Shown piece by piece: positions 60,258-64,000 of a stretch of 64,000 nucleotides of DNA. The notes below the pieces were generated by a model, which did no database searches, had not been told where the DNA came from, and saw nothing but the letters and a program-made list of their open reading frames with translations. The position numbers and the translations under genes are program-made. The DNA lies in contig NZ_PEBD01000010.1 of the NCBI RefSeq assembly GCF_002735905.1, forward strand, positions 1 to 64,000, given 5' to 3'. Every line of letters starts with the position of its first letter. Within the stretch, counting starts at the first letter, position 1. The stretch comes from Williamsia muralis. Lineage in GTDB: Bacteria > Actinomycetota > Actinomycetes > Mycobacteriales > Mycobacteriaceae.

Positions 60258-63200
60258 TCAGTTGTCTGACTCGGAGCCGGACGCGGGACCGGGGCCATCG
60301 GTGCGGCGGCGCAACAGATCTCGCACGCTGATCTGGCCGTCGCCGGCACCGCGGACGCGTCGGCGCCCGCTCGAGGAGTCGTCCTCATCCGGTGCCGATG
60401 CCGGTGCCGATGGCGCCGGCCGTGGCGACGGCGGTGTCGGTGCCGGCGCGGGGTTCTGCGGACGTTGCGCCTGCTCGGGGTTGAGCGAGGCGATCAACGG
60501 CTGACCAGCCGGGGTTGCCGGGCCCAGGTCGGGCCGCCGGCGCAGTGGGCTGCTCGGGTCGCCGTCGGATCGGCCCGCGCGCTCTTGCCGGCCCGCGGGC
60601 ACGCCGCGCGGACTCGACACCGGTGGACCACTGGGCCGCGGTTCGGCCGGGCGAGGGTCCTGTTGCGGTCCGATGCGGTCGGAACGGATCGGCTGCGGAC
60701 GCGGTGGTCGGCCGGGTTGGCGATGCTGCTCAGAGCCGTTCTCGGAAGGCCCGGGGGTGCCGTTCGCAGGAACGGGGTCACCCAGGCGGATTCCGCCGGC
60801 GCCGAGACTCCAACCGCCGGTGTCCGGACGGTTGCGGCGGGCGTTCTCGCGATTGGGTGTGCGCGGCGCAACCGGGTCCGAATCAGGGGCCGGCCTGCTC
60901 GGTGCCCGGCGGACGGCGCCGCCCACCGGGGGTTCGCTGGGTCGACCTGGCTGCTGGGGCTGCCCTGGCCGGGCCGGGTCAGGCCTGCGGACCTGGCCGA
61001 TGCGCCCATTGGTGTCGGCCGGCCTGGAACCGGCATCCGACGTGCTGTCGGTCCACGACGGCGGCTTGCGAACGCCACCCATCGCCGGAACCGGTGTGGC
61101 GCGTGGCTGCGGTTCGGAATCCTGCTGTGGCACAGCCCGATCAGGCTTCGGACGGGGAATGGGGCCGGAAGGCCTCGGAGCCGGGGGACGTCCGATCGGA
61201 CCGGAGGGGCGCGCTAAGGGGGCACCAGCTGGAACCGGTCGACGACCGTCCGTGGCGGGTTGCATCCGCATCGCCGACGTGGGTGCCTCGGCGACCACGG
61301 TGCCGGCGCTGCGGGTCCCGCGGACAGCTCGCGCCGCACGACCCGGGTCGTTCTCGTCGTCGAGGATGGTCTCGCCCAGACCGATCTTCTCCTGGATCGC
61401 CTTCATCCATTGCGGGGCCCACCAGCAGTCGTCGCCGAGCAGCTTCATGATGGCCGGCACCAGCAGCATGCGGATGATGGTGGCATCGAGGATCAGTGCG
61501 GCGATCATGCCGTACGCGATGTACTTCATCATCACGATCTCCGAGAGCCCGAACGCACCGGTGACCACCACCAGGATGGCCGCGGCCGCGGTGATGATCC
61601 GTCCGGTGTGCGCGGTGCCGCGGCGGATCGCGTCGGTGGTGCTCGCGCCCTTCTGCCGTTCCTCGACCATCCGGGAGAGCAGGAACACCTCGTAGTCGGT
61701 GGACAGGCCGTAGATGATGGCGATGATCAGGACCAGGACCGCAGACATCAGCGGGCCCGGCGTGAAGTTGGCGATCGACGACCCGTGACCGTCGATGAAG
61801 ATCCAGGTCAAGATGCCCAGGGTCGACCCGAGTCCCAGCGCCGAGACGAGTGCCGCCTTGATGGGCAACACCACCGAGCCGAATGCCAGGAACATCAGCA
61901 GGCTCGTCACCAGGATCAGCAGCGCGACCATCAGGGGTAGGTCGTCGAGGAGCGCGTTGATCGAATCCTGCGTCAGGGCAGGTGTTCCCGCGACGTACAT
62001 GTTGAGGCCCTGCGTGTCGATGTCACGCAATTCCTTGACAGCTTCACCTGCGGTGTTCTGGTCGATGAGACCGGCAGCCAACTCGACGACGTTGCCCTCG
62101 GCCTGTGCGCCGTCGAGGGTGAACTCCTTGGTGAAACCGGGGATCTTGTTGGCTTCGTCGGCGATGGTCTGCAGCTTGGCCGCGTCGTCGCTGCTCTCCG
62201 GGTTGTACTCGATGACGAGCTTGATCTCTTCGGTGCGCTCGGTCGGGAAGAACTTGTCGAAGTTCTGCTGCGCGATGCGGTTGTCGTTGTTCGGCGGCAG
62301 GTACTTCTCGGTGATGCCACCGAACTGGATGTTGGCGAACGGGATGACCAACGCGAGGAGCAAGAGAACGACCGGGATCGCGGTCTTGAGCGGGTGGCGC
62401 ATCACCCAGCCGGCAAGGCGGCCCCAGAAACTGTCCTCGACCTCTTTCTTGGTCTTGGTACGGCGCAGGAACGAGAAGCCCCACATGTCGATGCGTGGGC
62501 CGAGGATGGCCAGGATCGCCGCGAGCACGGTGATTGAGCAGATGGCGGCGAGACTGACCGACGCGATCGCGCCGTAGGCGACCGATTTGAGGAAGCCCTG
62601 GGGGAACAGCAAGAGGCACGCAAGCGCGGCGACAATGATGGTCGCCGAGAACACCACGGTCTGGCCGGCCGTCATGACGGTCCGGCGCACCGCGTCCTTG
62701 GTGGTGTATCCCTCGGCCAGCTCCTCGCGGAAACGGCTGACGATGAACAATCCGTAGTCGATGGCGATACCCAGCCCGATGAGTGTCACCACCGATTGGG
62801 CGAAAATGTTGAGTTCGGTGACGTGGGTGAGCAGCTTCATGATGCCCAGCGAGCCTGCGATGGTCAGGCCACCGATCACCACGGGCAGACAGGCAGCGAT
62901 GACACCGCCGAAGATGAAGAACAACATGACGGCGACCAACGGCAGCGCGATGATCTCGGCGCGCTTGATGTCTTCGTCCATCCCCGCCGACATCGCGCCG
63001 GCCACGGGCTGCAGCCCGGCCATCTCGATGGTCGTGCCGGGTAGGTCGTACTTTTCCGGGAGGTCGTCGAAGAAGGACTCGATCTTCTTGTAGTTGTTCA
63101 AGATGGTGGTGTCGTCGTCACCTCGGACACCGATGCTGACGAACCCGTGTTCGCGTGAGGCGTCGAAGAGCCGTGCCTGCACCTGCGCCTGGGTGGCCTT

Positions 63201-63572
63201 GTCGAAGTCGTTCGCGGCCGGTTTGAACGGGTCCACAATGCCGGGGTCGGTGCGGTCCACAACGTCACCGTGCTGTGCGATCAGGTCTTCGACGATTCGC
63301 TCGACCTTGGTGGCGAACGCGGGGTCATCGACCTTGGTGCCCGCCGGCGGCGTCACCAGCATGATGACGTCCGACTTGTGGTCGCGGCCGAGCACCTCGT
63401 CACGCAGCTGCGAGCCCTCGACCGAGGGGGAGCCCGGATCGAACCATCCGGACTGACTCAGATGCTTGTTGAGGTCGAGCCCGTAGAGGCCGAGCCCGGC
63501 CATCAGGGCAACCATGACCGCGATGACCACAAAGCGCAGCCGGTACACGAAGTTGCCTATGGCACCAAACAC
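60258..63572 (-). CDS. mmpL3: MmpL3-type trehalose monomycolate exporter
   Basis: A 1104-residue RND-family transporter that carries mycolic acid precursors (trehalose monomycolate) across the membrane. Helix 1 is at residues 10-30 and a first extracytoplasmic domain at about 35-190. Proton-relay Asp-Tyr pairs are in GLGIAIDYGLFIVSRF near 270 and IYGLSTDYEVFLLSRM near 625, as in M. tuberculosis MmpL3. KLLGDDCWWAPQWMK near 735 is an MmpL3 mark. The cytoplasmic tail of about 330 residues is rich in Pro, Arg and Gly and longer than usual. The GTG 63572 start has GAAAGGA eight bases upstream. It shows that the host makes mycolic acids. Confidence 0.92.
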   Translation of the reverse strand: MFGAIGNFVYRLRFVVIAVMVALMAGLGLYGLDLNKHLSQSGWFDPGSPSVEGSQLRDEVLGRDHKSDVIMLVTPPAGTKVDDPAFATKVERIVEDLIAQHGDVVDRTDPGIVDPFKPAANDFDKATQAQVQARLFDASREHGFVSIGVRGDDDTTILNNYKKIESFFDDLPEKYDLPGTTIEMAGLQPVAGAMSAGMDEDIKRAEIIALPLVAVMLFFIFGGVIAACLPVVIGGLTIAGSLGIMKLLTHVTELNIFAQSVVTLIGLGIAIDYGLFIVSRFREELAEGYTTKDAVRRTVMTAGQTVVFSATIIVAALACLLLFPQGFLKSVAYGAIASVSLAAICSITVLAAILAILGPRIDMWGFSFLRRTKTKKEVEDSFWGRLAGWVMRHPLKTAIPVVLLLLALVIPFANIQFGGITEKYLPPNNDNRIAQQNFDKFFPTERTEEIKLVIEYNPESSDDAAKLQTIADEANKIPGFTKEFTLDGAQAEGNVVELAAGLIDQNTAGEAVKELRDIDTQGLNMYVAGTPALTQDSINALLDDLPLMVALLILVTSLLMFLAFGSVVLPIKAALVSALGLGSTLGILTWIFIDGHGSSIANFTPGPLMSAVLVLIIAIIYGLSTDYEVFLLSRMVEERQKGASTTDAIRRGTAHTGRIITAAAAILVVVTGAFGLSEIVMMKYIAYGMIAALILDATIIRMLLVPAIMKLLGDDCWWAPQWMKAIQEKIGLGETILDDENDPGRAARAVRGTRSAGTVVAEAPTSAMRMQPATDGRRPVPAGAPLARPSGPIGRPPAPRPSGPIPRPKPDRAVPQQDSEPQPRATPVPAMGGVRKPPSWTDSTSDAGSRPADTNGRIGQVRRPDPARPGQPQQPGRPSEPPVGGAVRRAPSRPAPDSDPVAPRTPNRENARRNRPDTGGWSLGAGGIRLGDPVPANGTPGPSENGSEQHRQPGRPPRPQPIRSDRIGPQQDPRPAEPRPSGPPVSSPRGVPAGRQERAGRSDGDPSSPLRRRPDLGPATPAGQPLIASLNPEQAQRPQNPAPAPTPPSPRPAPSAPASAPDEDDSSSGRRRVRGAGDGQISVRDLLRRRTDGPGPASGSESDN

Positions 63573-63686
63573 CGCAGGTTCCTTTCCGTACTTGCTAGTT
63601 CGTCACTCGCTGGTTGAGAGTGGTCGCGCGGGGGACGTCCGTGACGTCGCCGATCGTGCGTCGATGTCACAGCTCGCTCGTCGCTC

Positions 63687-64000
63687 TCAGGTGGGGCGGC
63701 CGGACAGCAGTGCCGACAACGGCCGGAACGGAGCCAGCCACGCGCCTTCTTCGGGCAACGAGTCCAGACTGATCCGGGGCAGGGGCTCCCGGAACACACC
63801 TGGAATGTCTTCTAGATCTACAAACTCCAAACTCTCCGACGTCAGTGCCCACGCTGCGTGCTCGCGGAATCCGAGCACCTGCACCGGGACCCCATCGGCG
63901 GCGACGTCCTCCAGAAGCTCCCGGAAGGCCTGCCCGTCCGCCGAGGCGACGATCAGACCCGCCAGCCCCACAGTGTGCCTGCGCATCTCGATGTGGTCGA
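63687..64000 (-). CDS. NYN-domain protein, Rv0207c-like (N-terminal part outside window)
   Basis: C-terminal 104 or so residues of a protein that continues past the right edge. VGLAGLIVASADGQAFRELL and GVPVQVLGFREHAAWALTSE fit the end of a NYN (PIN-like nuclease) domain, with an Asp in SADGQAF. A homologue (Rv0207c) precedes mmpL3 in mycobacteria, which supports the call. It ends 114 bases before mmpL3 and may share its transcript. The ATG at 63986 is internal, not the start. Confidence 0.72.
   Translation of the reverse strand, partial: DHIEMRRHTVGLAGLIVASADGQAFRELLEDVAADGVPVQVLGFREHAAWALTSESLEFVDLEDIPGVFREPLPRISLDSLPEEGAWLAPFRPLSALLSGRPT

Noticed and set aside
1-64000. CRISPR arrays, insertion sequences, integrases, prophage genes or toxin-antitoxin pairs
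   Set aside because: None was found: no regularly spaced repeats, no transposase or recombinase motifs and no gene pairs of that type.

Overview
The window comes from a high-GC actinobacterium. An MmpL3-type mycolate exporter, several TetR regulators, ANTAR-domain proteins, frequent GTG starts and leaderless promoters point to the mycolic-acid-containing Mycobacteriales, most likely Gordonia or a close relative. The genus is an inference. No tRNA, rRNA, CRISPR array, insertion sequence or phage gene was found, and the DNA looks like ordinary chromosome.

Layout. 1-4.3 kb: a truncated sensor kinase, a VOC protein, an ECF sigma factor with a SnoaL-like tail, a DUF72 protein and a YihY/BrkB membrane protein. 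4.4-9.8 kb: an organosulfur block, with sfnB-sfnG-ssuD on the minus strand and, divergently, a cysteine-rich leader peptide followed by a ROK regulator. 10-13 kb: a DrrAB-like ABC exporter and a two-domain VOC protein. 13.1-16.2 kb: molybdate uptake (HTH-Mop protein, modA, modB, modC). 16.5-19.6 kb: ectoine uptake (ehuB, C, D, A). 19.6-25.4 kb: an adenylate cyclase and a tandem TetR regulator, divergent from fadA-fadB of beta-oxidation. 25.4-33.4 kb: an SGNH hydrolase, a branched-chain-amino-acid-type ABC importer with a fused LivHM permease, a TetR regulator and a meta-cleavage-product-type hydrolase behind a KstR-like operator. 33.4-38 kb: an L,D-transpeptidase and an M13 peptidase, flanked by GAF-ANTAR and PAS-ANTAR proteins. 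38.3-41.4 kb: a second cysteine-rich leader and the taurine importer tauC-tauA-tauB. 41.6-44.2 kb: pirin and a degenerate penicillin-binding lipoprotein. 44.2-50.4 kb: an acyl-CoA ligase / cyclase / acyl-CoA dehydrogenase / phosphotransferase operon with a divergent TetR gene. 50.4-52.2 kb: an ECF41 sigma factor and its divergent epimerase-like target. 52.2-64 kb: membrane proteins, a NarL-type two-component system, a DHFR-like reductase, a DUF2339 protein, mmpL3 and a partial NYN-domain gene.

How the genes work together. Sulfur scavenging is the clearest theme. Sulfone and sulfonate oxygenases, their probable regulator and a taurine importer sit in two loci. Each locus begins with a short ORF ending in paired cysteine codons directly downstream of a -10 box, which is the arrangement of cysteine-responsive leader-peptide attenuators known from mycobacteria. 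Lipid catabolism (fadAB, the CoA-ligase operon, the hydrolase) and envelope maintenance (MmpL3, L,D-transpeptidase, PBP-like lipoprotein) are the other themes.

The most unusual non-coding feature is a repeated 3'-end hairpin. Two near-identical copies and one diverged copy follow stop codons. They share a core and loop, but their outer stems differ in sequence while still pairing.
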